From positions 186,001 through 250,000 of the forward strand of contig NZ_JAPEMV010000010.1 in the NCBI RefSeq assembly GCF_026342355.1: a DNA stretch of 64,000 bases, written 5' to 3'. The translations under genes and the position numbers were made by a program. The number at the start of each line of letters is the position of its first letter. The first letter of the stretch is position 1. The notes under the pieces are model-generated. The model did no database searches, was not told the DNA's origin, and worked only from the letters and a program-made list of their open reading frames with translations. The DNA is from Streptomyces sp. NBC_00249 (GTDB lineage: Bacteria; Actinomycetota; Actinomycetes; Streptomycetales; Streptomycetaceae). Below are positions 24,155 through 33,172 of the stretch, in pieces.

Positions 24155-24988
24155 ATGGTGAACGCAGAGATCGGTGTCATCGGCGGCTCGGGCTTCTACT
24201 CCTTCCTGGAGGACGTCTCCGAGATCCAGGTCGAGACCCCGTACGGGCCCCCGAGCGACTCCCTCTACGTCGGCGAGCTGGCCGGGCGCCAGGTGGCCTT
24301 CCTGCCGCGGCACGGGCGCAGCCACACCGTCCCGCCCCACAAGATCAACTACCGGGCCAACCTGTGGGCGCTGCGCTCCGTCGGCGTCCGCCAGGTGCTG
24401 GGCCCGTGCGCGGTCGGCGGCCTGCGGGCGGAGTACGGACCGGGCACGCTGCTGGTCCCGGACCAGCTGGTCGACCGCACGAAGTCCCGGGCGCAGACCT
24501 ACTTCGACGGGGAGCCGCTGCCGGACGGCACCGTCCCCAACGTCGTGCACACCACCTTCGCCGACCCGTACTGCCCCGTCGGCCGCTCGGTCGCGCTCGC
24601 GGCGGCCCGGGGGCGGGACTGGGAGCCCGTGGACGGCGGCACCATGGTCGTCATCGAGGGGCCCCGCTTCTCGACCCGCGCCGAGTCCCGCTGGCACGCG
24701 GCGGCGGGCTGGTCGGTGGTCGGCATGACCGGGCACCCGGAGGCGGTCCTCGCGCGCGAGCTGGGGCTCTGCTACACCTCGATGGCCCTGGTCACCGACC
24801 TGGACGCGGGCGCCGAGACGGGTGAGGGGGTCTCCCACACGGAGGTCCTGAAGGTGTTCGGCGAGAACGTCGGCCGGCTGCGCGAGGTGCTCTTCGACGC
24901 GGTGGCGGCGCTCCCGCCGACGGAGTCCCGCGCCTGCCTGTGCACCCACGCCCACGACGGCTGGGACCTCGGCATCGAGCTGCCGTAG
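24155..24988 (+). CDS. mtnP: S-methyl-5'-thioadenosine phosphorylase
   Basis: The protein has 277 residues, the family's normal length. IGVIGGSGFYSFL is the phosphate loop, and FLPRHGRSHTVPPHKINYRANLWAL is highly conserved in MTA phosphorylase. EGPRFSTRAESRWH and GMTGHPEAVLARELGLCYTSMALVTDLDAG build the purine and ribose site. It splits methylthioadenosine into adenine and methylthioribose-1-phosphate for methionine salvage. No other salvage gene is adjacent. Confidence 0.93.
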   Translation: MVNAEIGVIGGSGFYSFLEDVSEIQVETPYGPPSDSLYVGELAGRQVAFLPRHGRSHTVPPHKINYRANLWALRSVGVRQVLGPCAVGGLRAEYGPGTLLVPDQLVDRTKSRAQTYFDGEPLPDGTVPNVVHTTFADPYCPVGRSVALAAARGRDWEPVDGGTMVVIEGPRFSTRAESRWHAAAGWSVVGMTGHPEAVLARELGLCYTSMALVTDLDAGAETGEGVSHTEVLKVFGENVGRLREVLFDAVAALPPTESRACLCTHAHDGWDLGIELP

Positions 24989-25155
24989 GCGTTGCCGTGG
25001 GCAGGGCACCCGGCACGTGAGGGTGACGGGGTTTTCCACAAGCTGGGGATCGTCCACAGGCTCCGACGCGATCGGGCGGGACGGCGGATCGTGAGGGGTG
25101 TCCGGGCGTCGGGTCCGGACACGGATCCCGATCCCGATCCGCGACCAGTTCGGCG

Positions 25156-25689
25156 GTGCCCACCATGTCCAGGACCCCTCCCGCGCTCACTCCCTCTCCT
25201 TCCGCCCCTTCCCCGTGTCCCCCGGCGCGGCCCGTCCCCCTCTTCCCGCCGCTGCGCGTGGGCCGGGGCGCGGGCCGGCTGCGGCGTGCCGTACGGCGCC
25301 GGCGGCGCGTGACGTCGGCCGCGCTGGCCGTGGCCGCCGCGGCCCTCGCGGTGGGCGGGGCGCAGGCTCAGGCCTCGCGGGGTGCGGCGCCGCCGCCCGC
25401 GCCGGAGCCGCCGCCCCCGGTGGTGCGTACGGTGTCGGCCCCGGTGCGCATCGCGGACGCGGCGACGGTGCGGCTGCTGCGGCCCGGGGACCGGGTGGAC
25501 GTGGTCGCGGCGGAGCGCGCGGGGCCGCCCCGGGTGGTGGCGGCGGGGGCCCGGGTCGCCGAAGTGCCGCCCCTGGAGAAGGGCGTTGCGGATTCCGGCG
25601 CGCTGGTGGTGCTGTCCGTCCCGCGGGACACGGCCAGGGCCCTCGTGGGGGCCGGGGCCGTCGCGCGACTGGCGGTGACGCTGTGCTGA
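25156..25689 (+). CDS. SAF-domain / CpaB-RcpC-like protein
   Basis: The protein has 177 residues from the GTG at 25156 (or 174 from the ATG at 25165). A basic patch (RLRRAVRRRRRV) precedes one membrane helix or uncleaved signal (VTSAALAVAAAALAVGGAQA). Then comes a C-terminal region like the RcpC/CpaB domain of Flp pilus proteins: VRIADAATVRLLRPGDRVDVVAAE...RVVAAGARVAEVPP...ALVVLSVPRDTARALVGAGAVARLAVTLC. No pilus genes are nearby, so a wall or membrane role cannot be specified. It lies 124 bp before mscL on the same strand. Confidence 0.75.
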   Translation: MPTMSRTPPALTPSPSAPSPCPPARPVPLFPPLRVGRGAGRLRRAVRRRRRVTSAALAVAAAALAVGGAQAQASRGAAPPPAPEPPPPVVRTVSAPVRIADAATVRLLRPGDRVDVVAAERAGPPRVVAAGARVAEVPPLEKGVADSGALVVLSVPRDTARALVGAGAVARLAVTLC

Positions 25690-25812
25690 TTCGTACGGAC
25701 GGCCGGGCAAGTCACCTTGGGGTGGGCGTCGATTGGACACGCCGGGCCTGGACTGCCGTAGCTTTCGGAACGGTTGGCTCCGTGTTCCGTAGATGCGAAG
25801 AAAGGCTCAGTG

Positions 25813-26328
25813 GTGAGCGAGAAGAAGAAGGAGAGCGTCCTGGCGGGCTTCAAGGCCTTCCTGATGCGTGGCAACGTGGTCGACCTCGCGGTCGCCGTCG
25901 TCATCGGCGCCGCGTTCACGAACATCGTGAACTCCGTCGTGAAGGGCATCATCAGCCCGGTGATCGGCGCCATCGGCACCCAGAACCTGGACGCCTACAA
26001 GTCCTGCATCAAGGCCCCCTGCACCGTCGGCGCGAACGGTCAGCCGACGGGCGTGGAGATCCTCTGGGGCTCCGTGCTCAACGCCACGCTGACCTTCCTG
26101 ATCACCGCCGCGGTCGTCTACTTCCTGATGGTCCTGCCGATGGCCAAGTACCTGGCCAAGCAGGAGCAGCGCCGCAAGGCGAAGGAAGGCGTCCAGGAGA
26201 CCATGGAGATCACCGAGCTGGAGGTCCTCAAGGAGATCCGGGACAGCCTGGTCGCGCAGCGCGGCCCGATCGACGGCAACCGGGCACCCGACGGCAGCCG
26301 GGCACCGGGGGCGCGCGACGCCTTCTGA
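25813..26328 (+). CDS. mscL: Large-conductance mechanosensitive channel MscL
   Basis: The GTG at 25813 follows GAAAGG and gives 171 residues. GFKAFLMRGNVVDLAVAVVIGAAFTNIVNSVVKGIISPVIGAI is the canonical N-terminal helix and pore helix TM1. A periplasmic loop with a Cys pair (CIKAPC) comes before TM2 (LTFLITAAVVYFLMVLPM), and the C-terminal helix bundle is ELEVLKEIRD. MscL opens under membrane tension to relieve osmotic shock. Its tail (APDGSRAPGARDAF) is disordered. Confidence 0.96.
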   Translation: MSEKKKESVLAGFKAFLMRGNVVDLAVAVVIGAAFTNIVNSVVKGIISPVIGAIGTQNLDAYKSCIKAPCTVGANGQPTGVEILWGSVLNATLTFLITAAVVYFLMVLPMAKYLAKQEQRRKAKEGVQETMEITELEVLKEIRDSLVAQRGPIDGNRAPDGSRAPGARDAF

Positions 26329-26341
26329 CCGCCCCGGCGGC

Positions 26342-26536
26342 TCAGATGTGGTGCGGGGGCTTCTCGTCGAGGAAGCGGGCCAGGTCGGCCGTGCTTCCGC
26401 CGGCGGGCGGCCGCTCGCCCCAGCCGCGGTCGGTGTCGTCCGCGGACTGCTGGTCCAGCGGGTCGTCGAAGACCAGCCGGGGCTTGGGCCTCGGCTTCGG
26501 GGGCTGCTGCGGGTCGGGGGCGGGGGCGTCGCTCAT
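26342..26536 (-). CDS. Small proline-rich hypothetical protein
   Basis: The protein has 64 residues: a Pro/Lys/Arg-rich start (PPKPRPKPRLVFDDPLDQQ), a central GWGERPP and a helical end (STADLARFLDEKPPHH). I do not recognise a family with known function. The composition and the DDPLDQQ...GWGERP core look conserved-protein-like, not random. It is convergent with mscL (13 bp apart) and lies 49 bp after narK on the same strand, so it may be the last gene of the nitrate operon. Confidence 0.65.
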   Translation of the reverse strand: MSDAPAPDPQQPPKPRPKPRLVFDDPLDQQSADDTDRGWGERPPAGGSTADLARFLDEKPPHHI

Positions 26537-26585
26537 GCCTCAAGGGTACGGCGGCCCCCGGTCCTGGCCCCGGCCCCGGTCCTGG

Positions 26586-28019
26586 TCAGCTGGGGGCTTC
26601 CGCGCCCTTGCGGGCGTAGAACCACCAGCACACCGCGAGGCAGGTGGCGTAGAAGCCGATGAACAGCCACAGGGCGTTGGTGACCGCCATGGCCGCGAAC
26701 ATCGCGGGGATGAAGAAGAAGCCGTAGGCGGCGATGGCGGAGGAGAAGCCGGTGACGGCGCCCGCCTCCATCTCCGACTGCTTCAGGGCGGCCGCCTGCG
26801 CCTCGGGGCCCTGGCCCTGCGCCTCGCGCATGTGCTGGTCCCGGAAGATCACCGGGATCTGCCGGAAGGTCGAGCCGTTGCCCAGCCCGGAGAAGGCGAA
26901 GGCCACCAGGAAGCCGGTGAAGAAGGCCCAGAAGCTGCCCTGGTCCCCGCCGGACGGGAGCGCGAAGATCACGACCACCAGGGCCGCCGCCATCCCGACG
27001 AAGGACAGCATGGTCACCCTGGCGCCGCCCATCCGGTCGGAGAGCCAGCCGCCGGCCCAGCGCATGAGCGCGCCGACGAACGGCCCGATCCAGGCGTAGG
27101 TGGTCGCCTGGTAGCCCTGCGCCTCGAAGTTGTTCTTGATCAGCAGGGGCAGGCCGGCGGCGAAGCCGATGAAGGACCCGAAGGTGCCGACGTAGAGCCA
27201 GGTCATCAGCCAGTTGTGCTTGCGCTTGAAGATGATCTTCTGCTGGCTGAAGGGGGCCGAGGCCACCTTGAGGTCGTTCATCAGGAACCAGGCCAGCAGC
27301 GCCATGATCACCAGGAGCGGCACCCAGAGGAAGGCTCCGTTCTGGAGCCAGATGTCCGTGTCCTCCTTCGCGTCGTGCTGCGGGCCGCCCGCCGGGGCGC
27401 CCAGTACGGCGGCGGTGACCACCAGCGGCGCGACGAGCTGGACCACGCTCACGCCGAGGTTGCCGAGGCCGCCGTTGAGGCCGTTGGCGCTGCCCTTCTC
27501 CCGCTTGGGGAAGAAGAAGCCGATGTTGGCCATGGAGGAGGCGAAGTTCGCGCCGCCGATCCCGCAGACGGCGGCGATCAGCGCCAGCTCCCAGTACGGG
27601 GTGCCGGTGTCCTGGAGGGCGAAGCCCAGCCACAGCATGGGGGCGACCAGGATGATCGTGCTGAAGGCGGTGAACTTCCGCTCGCCGAAGATCGGCCCGA
27701 TGAAGGTGTACAGGATCCGGAAGGTGCCGCCGGTGATGCCGGGGATCGCGGTCAGCCAGAACAGCTGCGACTTGGAGAAGCCGAAGCCGACGTCGTTCAG
27801 CTTGACCACGGTGACCGACCAGACCTGCCAGACCACGAAGCCGAGCATCAGCGCGGGGATGGACACCCACAGGTTGCGCTGCGCGACCCGGTGGCCGGTG
27901 ATCTGCCAGAAGCCGTCGTCCTCGGGCCGCCAGTCCCCGATGGTGGCGCCCGGCTTGTAGGTCTCCGCCCGGTGCGAGCGCACCGCGGACGGGGTGGACG
28001 TGGGTATCGACATGGTCAT
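26586..28019 (-). CDS. narK: Nitrate/nitrite transporter NarK (copy 1)
   Basis: From the ATG at 28019 the protein has 477 residues and about 12 helices of the NarK/NNP branch of the MFS. GIGGANFASSMANIGFFFPKREKGSANGLNGGLGNLG contains the nitrate signature, and AYGFFFIPAMFAAM is a second conserved segment. It moves nitrate in or exchanges it for nitrite. The start overlaps the stop of the small membrane gene by 4 bp (ATGA), which ties it to the oxidoreductase operon. A second, similar copy lies at 36608-38014. Confidence 0.94.
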   Translation of the reverse strand: MTMSIPTSTPSAVRSHRAETYKPGATIGDWRPEDDGFWQITGHRVAQRNLWVSIPALMLGFVVWQVWSVTVVKLNDVGFGFSKSQLFWLTAIPGITGGTFRILYTFIGPIFGERKFTAFSTIILVAPMLWLGFALQDTGTPYWELALIAAVCGIGGANFASSMANIGFFFPKREKGSANGLNGGLGNLGVSVVQLVAPLVVTAAVLGAPAGGPQHDAKEDTDIWLQNGAFLWVPLLVIMALLAWFLMNDLKVASAPFSQQKIIFKRKHNWLMTWLYVGTFGSFIGFAAGLPLLIKNNFEAQGYQATTYAWIGPFVGALMRWAGGWLSDRMGGARVTMLSFVGMAAALVVVIFALPSGGDQGSFWAFFTGFLVAFAFSGLGNGSTFRQIPVIFRDQHMREAQGQGPEAQAAALKQSEMEAGAVTGFSSAIAAYGFFFIPAMFAAMAVTNALWLFIGFYATCLAVCWWFYARKGAEAPS

Positions 28020-28408
28020 CGGTCCTTCGGGTCGAGGAGCCACAGGGCGATCACGACGAGGAAGGACAGGACCAGGAATCCCGCCCCCCACCAGGCCGTG
28101 CCGGTGTTGCCCTTCATCCACTCGTTGACGGTCACGGTCAGGGCCCAGAGCTGTCCGACGACGACGGTCAGGGCCAGGACCAGCCGGGCGTTCAGCTTCG
28201 AGGAGCGCTCCGGTTCCTGTTCGGTGCCGGCGCCCGGGCCGGGGCCGGTGTGCCGGATCCGCGGGTCTCCGTAGCCGCTGGTGGCGCGGATCTGCGGATA
28301 CCGCTCGCGCACCGGCCGGTTGAGGCGGGGCTCGGCGCTCCCGGGGTGGTACTCGGGGCGGTGGTCGGGGCGGTCCTCGGGGCGGGGAGGGAGCCGGGCG
28401 TCGCTCAT
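28016..28408 (-). CDS. Small two-helix membrane protein of the nitrate operon
   Basis: The protein has 130 residues: a Pro/Arg/Tyr-rich cytosolic half, then two hydrophobic segments (LVLALTVVVGQLWALTVTVNEW and GAGFLVLSFLVVIALWLL). I do not recognise the family. It overlaps both neighbours by 4 bp (Rieske gene upstream, narK downstream), so it is likely made in fixed ratio with them. It may anchor or assemble the complex. Confidence 0.8.
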   Translation of the reverse strand: MSDARLPPRPEDRPDHRPEYHPGSAEPRLNRPVRERYPQIRATSGYGDPRIRHTGPGPGAGTEQEPERSSKLNARLVLALTVVVGQLWALTVTVNEWMKGNTGTAWWGAGFLVLSFLVVIALWLLDPKDR

Positions 28409-29058
28409 GTCCGCCTCCTCTCGGTCGCGGCGGCGCGGTCCGCTCCGGGGCAGCCCAGGCCCTGGGTGGCCTCGGGGCGGGTCTCGCCGAACTGCCGGCA
28501 CAGGGCTTCCCTGGCCGGCTCCCCCGACCGGGCGGCGGCGAGGGCCCAGACGCTGCCGTCGGCCTGCTCGGTCAGGAAGATCCTCGGGAGGGCGCGCGGC
28601 GGGGGGCCCGCGGTGACCTCACCGGTGCGGGCGTCGAAGACGCCCTCGTGGCAGGGGCAGTACAGCTCCCCGTCCGCGCCCCGGTCCTCGCGCCAGAGCA
28701 CGGCGCAGGCCAGGTGGGTGCAGACGGCGGAGTACCCGACGAGGCTGCCGTCCGCGAGGCGTACGGCGAGGGCCCGGTCCTCGTCGCCGGGGAAGCGGAA
28801 GGCCACGGAAGCGCCCGGTTCCAGGCTGTCGGCGACCTTCTTGGGCCGGGGCGCGGTCTCACTGTCGCCGTGCCGGTGCAGGATGCCGGAGGCGACGCCG
28901 ACCCCGCCGATCGCGAGGCCGCCGGAGACGGTGGCGACGATGCGCAGGTAGTCGCGGCGGGTGGTGAGGGAGTCGGCGCTGATCCGGTCGCGCAGCTGCT
29001 CGGCGGCGGCGTCGCCCTCGGGGCCGGGGGCGGGGGCGGGCTGTTCGGTGAGGCTCAT
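28405..29058 (-). CDS. Rieske [2Fe-2S] protein with twin-arginine anchor
   Basis: The protein has 217 residues. TTRRDYLRIVATVSGGLAIGGVGVASGIL (about 32-60) is a twin-arginine membrane anchor, so the domain should be exported folded. The cluster ligands are visible: Cys113-x-His115 in CTHLAC and Cys134-x-x-His137 in CPCHEGVFD. It should pass electrons between a quinol-linked membrane protein and a partner. It overlaps the four-cluster ferredoxin gene and the small membrane gene by 4 bp each. Confidence 0.92.
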   Translation of the reverse strand: MSLTEQPAPAPGPEGDAAAEQLRDRISADSLTTRRDYLRIVATVSGGLAIGGVGVASGILHRHGDSETAPRPKKVADSLEPGASVAFRFPGDEDRALAVRLADGSLVGYSAVCTHLACAVLWREDRGADGELYCPCHEGVFDARTGEVTAGPPPRALPRIFLTEQADGSVWALAAARSGEPAREALCRQFGETRPEATQGLGCPGADRAAATERRRT

Positions 29059-29654
29059 CGGACGTCCACCCCGTTGATCTCGACGACGGGCAGTCCGCCG
29101 GGGACCGGCCACTGGACCTTGTCGGCGGGCACGACCATCGCCACGCCGGTACTGACGACCACGTCGCCGAAGGTGAAGGAGTCTGCGACCTGGACGCCGG
29201 GGCGCTCGGCACGGAGCTCTTCGAGGGTTCCGTAGAAGAGGGCTCCGGTCGGGCAGACGGTGGCGCACATGGGGGCCAGTCCGTAGGAGGTGCGGTCGTA
29301 GCAGAGGTTGCACTTCATCTGGAGCTTCGCCTGGAGGTCGATCTTCGGGACTCCGAAGGGGCAGGCGTTGACGCAGTTGGCGCAGCCGATGCAGCGGCTG
29401 GTGTCGGCCTGCTGGACGACTCCGTCGGCGGTCACCAGGATCGCGTCGGCGGGGCAGACCTCGGCGCAGGGCGCGACGGGGTCCTCGCAGTGCATGCAGA
29501 CGGTGGGGAGGGAGGCGACGGACACGCCGGGTTCGGTGTAGTCCAGGTGGATCATCGACTTGCCGCGGTGCGAGTCGCATTCGCGGCAGGCCGAGACACA
29601 GGCCTGGCAGCCGATGCAGCGGCCCGGGTCGATGAAGATCGTGCGGCCCATCAT
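29055..29654 (-). CDS. Four-cluster [4Fe-4S] ferredoxin-type electron-transfer subunit
   Basis: The protein has 199 residues from the first of two adjacent ATGs. Cysteine groups CIGCQACVSACRECD, CMHCEDPVAPCAEVCP, CIGCANCVNACP and CNLCYDR...CATVCP can hold four [4Fe-4S] clusters, as in NarH/PsrB/HybA-like beta subunits. It lacks a signal peptide. It is placed directly after the molybdenum catalytic subunit and overlaps the Rieske gene, so it probably wires the catalytic subunit to the membrane proteins. Confidence 0.93.
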   Translation of the reverse strand: MMGRTIFIDPGRCIGCQACVSACRECDSHRGKSMIHLDYTEPGVSVASLPTVCMHCEDPVAPCAEVCPADAILVTADGVVQQADTSRCIGCANCVNACPFGVPKIDLQAKLQMKCNLCYDRTSYGLAPMCATVCPTGALFYGTLEELRAERPGVQVADSFTFGDVVVSTGVAMVVPADKVQWPVPGGLPVVEINGVDVR

Positions 29655-29661
29655 GGCGGCG

Positions 29662-31980
29662 TCAGCTCCTCTCCGCCGTGCCACGGCCCTGGGGGGACGT
29701 GGGCGGCAGGGGGTCGGTGCGGGAGACCTGGGTCTGCGGGTAGGCCTCGTGGCCGGGGGCCGTGGGCGGTGCGGGGACCTCGTCGACCGCCTCCGCCGCC
29801 TCGATGCGGGCGGCGCACACCTTGTACTCGGGGATCTTGGAACGGGGGTCGAGGGCGTCGATGGTCAGGGCGTTCGCGGCCGTCGGGACGGGCCAGTGGT
29901 AGGGGATGAAGACCGTGTCGGGGCGGATGGCCTCGGTGACCAGGGCCGGGAAGACCTCGCTGCCCCGGCGGGTCACGACCCGGACGGGGTCGCCGCTGCG
30001 GAACCCGTGCGAGGGGTGGACCTCCACCCAGGGGCGCGGGGTCTGCTCGACGAGGGCGCCGAGGCGCCGGGTCTGGTTGCCGGAGAGGAAGTGCGCGACG
30101 GTGCGGCCGGTGGTGAGGGAGAGGGGGTACTCCTCGGTGTAGGCGTCCATGGGCGGATGCCATTCCACGACCTGCATGTGGATCTTTCCGTCGGGGTGGT
30201 AGGTCCGGCCGTCCTCGAACAGCCGGGGGGTGCCGGGGTGTTCGGTGGAGGGGCAGGGCCAGGCGATGCCGCCGGTCTCGTCGAGGCGCTCGTAGGTGAT
30301 GCCGTAGTAGTCGTTGACCGTGCCGGCGGAGGCGATCCGCAGTTCTTCGAACACCTCGCGGGAGCCGGGGAAGTCGAAGTGCTGCCCGGCGCCGAGCCGA
30401 CGGGCGAGCTCGCAGATCACCCAGGTGTCGGTGCGCACCCCGGCGGGGGGCTCCTGGGCCTTGTTGTGCTTGACCACGCGGGCCTCGGCGTTGGCCATGA
30501 CGCCCTCGTCCTCGGCCCAGGTGGTGACGGGGAAGACCACGTGGGCGTTGGCGGCGGTCTCGGAGAGGAAGAAGTCGAACTGTGCGTGGAACTCGGCGGT
30601 GTCGTAGCCGTTCTTGACGACGGCGTAGTTGGGGAGGGAGACGAAGGGGTTGTTGCAGATGCCGATGAGGCCGCGGATCTCCCGGCGCTGCATCTGCCAG
30701 ACCATCTCCATCATGGAGGTTCCGGCGCCGGGGAGTTCGGACTCCTCGATGCCCCAGATCCGGCAGATCTGGGCGCGGTGCTCGGGGTTGGTGATGGAGC
30801 GGCCGCCGGGCAGGAGGTCGGACTTCTGGCCGTGTTCGCGTCCGCCCTGGCCGTTGCCCTGGCCGGTGATGGTGCCGTAGCCGGCCCCGGGCCTGCCGAT
30901 GTTGCCGGTGGCCGTGCAGAGGTTGATGACGGAGAGGCAGTTCTCGACGCCCTGGGAGTGGTGCTCGATGCCGCGGGCGTGCCAGGCCATGGCCTTGTCC
31001 GCGGCGGCGAAGACCCGGGCGACCTGGACGATCTGGGCGGCGGGGACCCCGCAGATCTCGGCGGCGCGGGCGGGCGGGTAGGCGGCGACGGTCTCCTTGA
31101 CCTCTTCCCAGCCGGTGGTGTGTGCGGCGAGGTAGGTCTCGTCGGTCAGTCCTTCGGCGACGATCACGTGCAGGACGGCGTTGAAGAAGGCGGAGTCGGT
31201 GCCGGGCCGCAGGGCGACGTGGATGTCGGCGGTGCGGGCGATGGCCGTCTCGCGCGGGTCGACGACGATCAGGGAGGCTCCCCGGTCCCGGGCGCCCCAC
31301 AGGTACTGGGTCATCACGGGGAAGCACTCCCCCACGTTGGACCCGGCGATGAGCAGGCAGTCGGTGAGGAGGATGTCGGAGAACGGGTTGCCGGCCCGGT
31401 CGATGCCGAAGGCGAGTTTGTTGGCGCCGGCGGCGCTGACCATGCACAGGCGGCCGTTGTAGTCGACGTGCTTGGTCTTGAGGGCGACCCGGGCGAACTT
31501 GCCGACCAGGTAGGTCTTCTCGGAGAAGAGGCTGGCTCCGCCGAGGAGCCCGAAGGCGTCGTTGCCGTGTGCGGCCTGGATGCGGCGGATCTCGGAGACG
31601 GTGAAGTCGAGGGCCTCGTCCCAGGAGCACTCGCGCAGCTCCTCGTCGCGGGAGCGGCGGAGCAGTGGACTTGTCAGCCGGTCGGGGTGGTTGACCTGCT
31701 GGTAGGCGTTGATGCCCTTGGGGCACAGCCGCATCCGGTTGATGTCGTGGTTGCGGGGCTCCACGCCGAAGACCTTGCCGCCCTTGTCGACGCGCAGGTA
31801 CATCCCGCACTGCACTCCGCAGAAGCAGCAGTGGGTGGGGACGAGGGTCTCGCCGTTCTGGTCGGCGTGCCACTGGTCGGCGGGGATGCCGCCGGCGTCG
31901 CGGAAGTCGCGGGTGCCGGGCGGGGCGATGGACGGGTCGAGCGGCAGGGGCGCCGTCCTGGCGGGGTCCGTCGCGGTCAC
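29662..31980 (-). CDS. Molybdopterin oxidoreductase, NarB/NapA-like nitrate reductase catalytic subunit
   Basis: From the GTG at 31980 the protein has 772 residues. The N-terminal [4Fe-4S] ligands are Cys51, Cys54, Cys58 (CCFCGVQC) and Cys86 (CPKG). YNGRLCMVSAAGANKLAFGID places Cys179 as the likely Mo ligand, as in NapA and cyanobacterial/assimilatory NarB. The C-terminal molybdopterin-binding domain (GRTVAHFLSGNQTRR...) is complete. No Tat signal is seen, so it should be cytosolic. NarK and the NarI-like subunit in the operon favour nitrate as substrate. Formate dehydrogenase is an alternative, given pyruvate formate-lyase next door. The start overlaps the previous stop (GTGA). Confidence 0.88.
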   Translation of the reverse strand: MTATDPARTAPLPLDPSIAPPGTRDFRDAGGIPADQWHADQNGETLVPTHCCFCGVQCGMYLRVDKGGKVFGVEPRNHDINRMRLCPKGINAYQQVNHPDRLTSPLLRRSRDEELRECSWDEALDFTVSEIRRIQAAHGNDAFGLLGGASLFSEKTYLVGKFARVALKTKHVDYNGRLCMVSAAGANKLAFGIDRAGNPFSDILLTDCLLIAGSNVGECFPVMTQYLWGARDRGASLIVVDPRETAIARTADIHVALRPGTDSAFFNAVLHVIVAEGLTDETYLAAHTTGWEEVKETVAAYPPARAAEICGVPAAQIVQVARVFAAADKAMAWHARGIEHHSQGVENCLSVINLCTATGNIGRPGAGYGTITGQGNGQGGREHGQKSDLLPGGRSITNPEHRAQICRIWGIEESELPGAGTSMMEMVWQMQRREIRGLIGICNNPFVSLPNYAVVKNGYDTAEFHAQFDFFLSETAANAHVVFPVTTWAEDEGVMANAEARVVKHNKAQEPPAGVRTDTWVICELARRLGAGQHFDFPGSREVFEELRIASAGTVNDYYGITYERLDETGGIAWPCPSTEHPGTPRLFEDGRTYHPDGKIHMQVVEWHPPMDAYTEEYPLSLTTGRTVAHFLSGNQTRRLGALVEQTPRPWVEVHPSHGFRSGDPVRVVTRRGSEVFPALVTEAIRPDTVFIPYHWPVPTAANALTIDALDPRSKIPEYKVCAARIEAAEAVDEVPAPPTAPGHEAYPQTQVSRTDPLPPTSPQGRGTAERS

Positions 31981-33083
31981 TTGAAGCCCTTCTTGACTTG
32001 GCCCAGGTAGGCGGTGCCGCGCAGGACCCGCTTGCAGCGGGGGCAGTATTCGACGAAGGCGTTGAAGTCGAGCTTCAGGTCCCGCATGGTGCCGCGCAGG
32101 TTCTCCACGTACGGGGTGGTGTCGATGGGCTCCCCGCAGCGCTTGCAGGCGAAGACCTGCTCGTCCTGGCGGGCGGTGTACTTGAACAGCTGCATGCCGA
32201 CGGCGGCCGGGCGCTGGACGATGTGGAAGAACTTCCCGAACGGGATGTAGATGAGGGTGAACACCACCGACACCATGTGCAGGATCGCGAGGAACTCGTA
32301 GCCGCCGCCGTGCAGGAAGACCGAGGAGAAGGTGAGCAGGAGCCCGGTCACCGAGATCACGACGAGGCAGATCAGCGGGAGGAGGTCGTAGGCGAACCGC
32401 TGGCCGGTGATGGCTCCCCGGTCCTTCATGCGCCGCCACAGGAAGTAGCAGGCGCCGGGGATGACGAGGACGGCCGCGATGTCCAGGCCGTGGAACATGA
32501 GCCAGCCGAGGAGGTTCAGGGAGTCGAAGCCGAGGACCTTGAAGCCCCAGATCCGCATCTCGTAGCCGGGGCCCGAGCCGCTGGCGGAGGTGAAGGTGAA
32601 CCAGCCCCAGGTGAGCGGGAAGGTGATCGCGGCGGCGAGCAGGCAGCCCCAGAAGATCAGCTGGTGCGCGGCCCAGCGGGCGCGGGAGCGGGCGCCGAGG
32701 AACTTCTGGAAGCCGAGGTAGGTGGCGATCATCCGCGGCAGGGCGGCGGGGGCCTTCCTGAAGTTGGCGGCGGAGAAGAAGCTGCCGAAGCCCTTCTTGA
32801 AGAGGCGGCGGGCGCCGGGCGCGGAGACCCAGACCGTGTACCGGTAGGCCACGCCGAAGGCCAGGAAGACGGTGGCGACGGCGTACGGCAGCAGCGCGGA
32901 GTCGAAGTCCCGGAGCAGGCGGCTGCCGAGCACGATGGCGGCGACGAGCAGGAGCGAGACGACGGCGCCGGCCAGGGTGGCCCGTGCGGTGACGGACCGG
33001 GTGGCCGGCGGCGGGGTCCCGGGCGCCCCCGGTGGGGGTGGCGGGGGCGGGTCTGCGGCGAGGACTTCTACGGGCTCGGACAC
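31977..33083 (-). CDS. NarI/DsrM-like membrane subunit with C-terminal double CxxC
   Basis: The protein has 368 residues and a GTG start. A Pro-rich N-terminus is followed by about six membrane helices. Histidines sit inside the membrane part (AAHQLIFWG, FHGLDIAAVL, AILHMVSVVFTLIYIPFGKFFHIVQRP); the last segment recalls the haem-b helix of NarI. The cytosolic tail has CKRCG and CPRCK, able to bind zinc or iron. It should oxidise menaquinol and feed the iron-sulphur subunits. It is the first gene of the six-gene operon. Confidence 0.82.
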   Translation of the reverse strand: MSEPVEVLAADPPPPPPPGAPGTPPPATRSVTARATLAGAVVSLLLVAAIVLGSRLLRDFDSALLPYAVATVFLAFGVAYRYTVWVSAPGARRLFKKGFGSFFSAANFRKAPAALPRMIATYLGFQKFLGARSRARWAAHQLIFWGCLLAAAITFPLTWGWFTFTSASGSGPGYEMRIWGFKVLGFDSLNLLGWLMFHGLDIAAVLVIPGACYFLWRRMKDRGAITGQRFAYDLLPLICLVVISVTGLLLTFSSVFLHGGGYEFLAILHMVSVVFTLIYIPFGKFFHIVQRPAAVGMQLFKYTARQDEQVFACKRCGEPIDTTPYVENLRGTMRDLKLDFNAFVEYCPRCKRVLRGTAYLGQVKKGFK

Positions 33084-33172
33084 AGCACCACGCTAGGCGT
33101 CACATGCCGTTTCAGCCCGTTATGCGGTGTTTGTGGTTACTCCGAACGGGTCGGTCCGGAAGCCGGATCGGG

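Noticed and set aside
23885..25057. 390-codon minus-strand frame over the FmdB-like and phosphorylase genes
   Set aside because: No domain features; it is antisense to two genes with good ribosome sites and conserved motifs.
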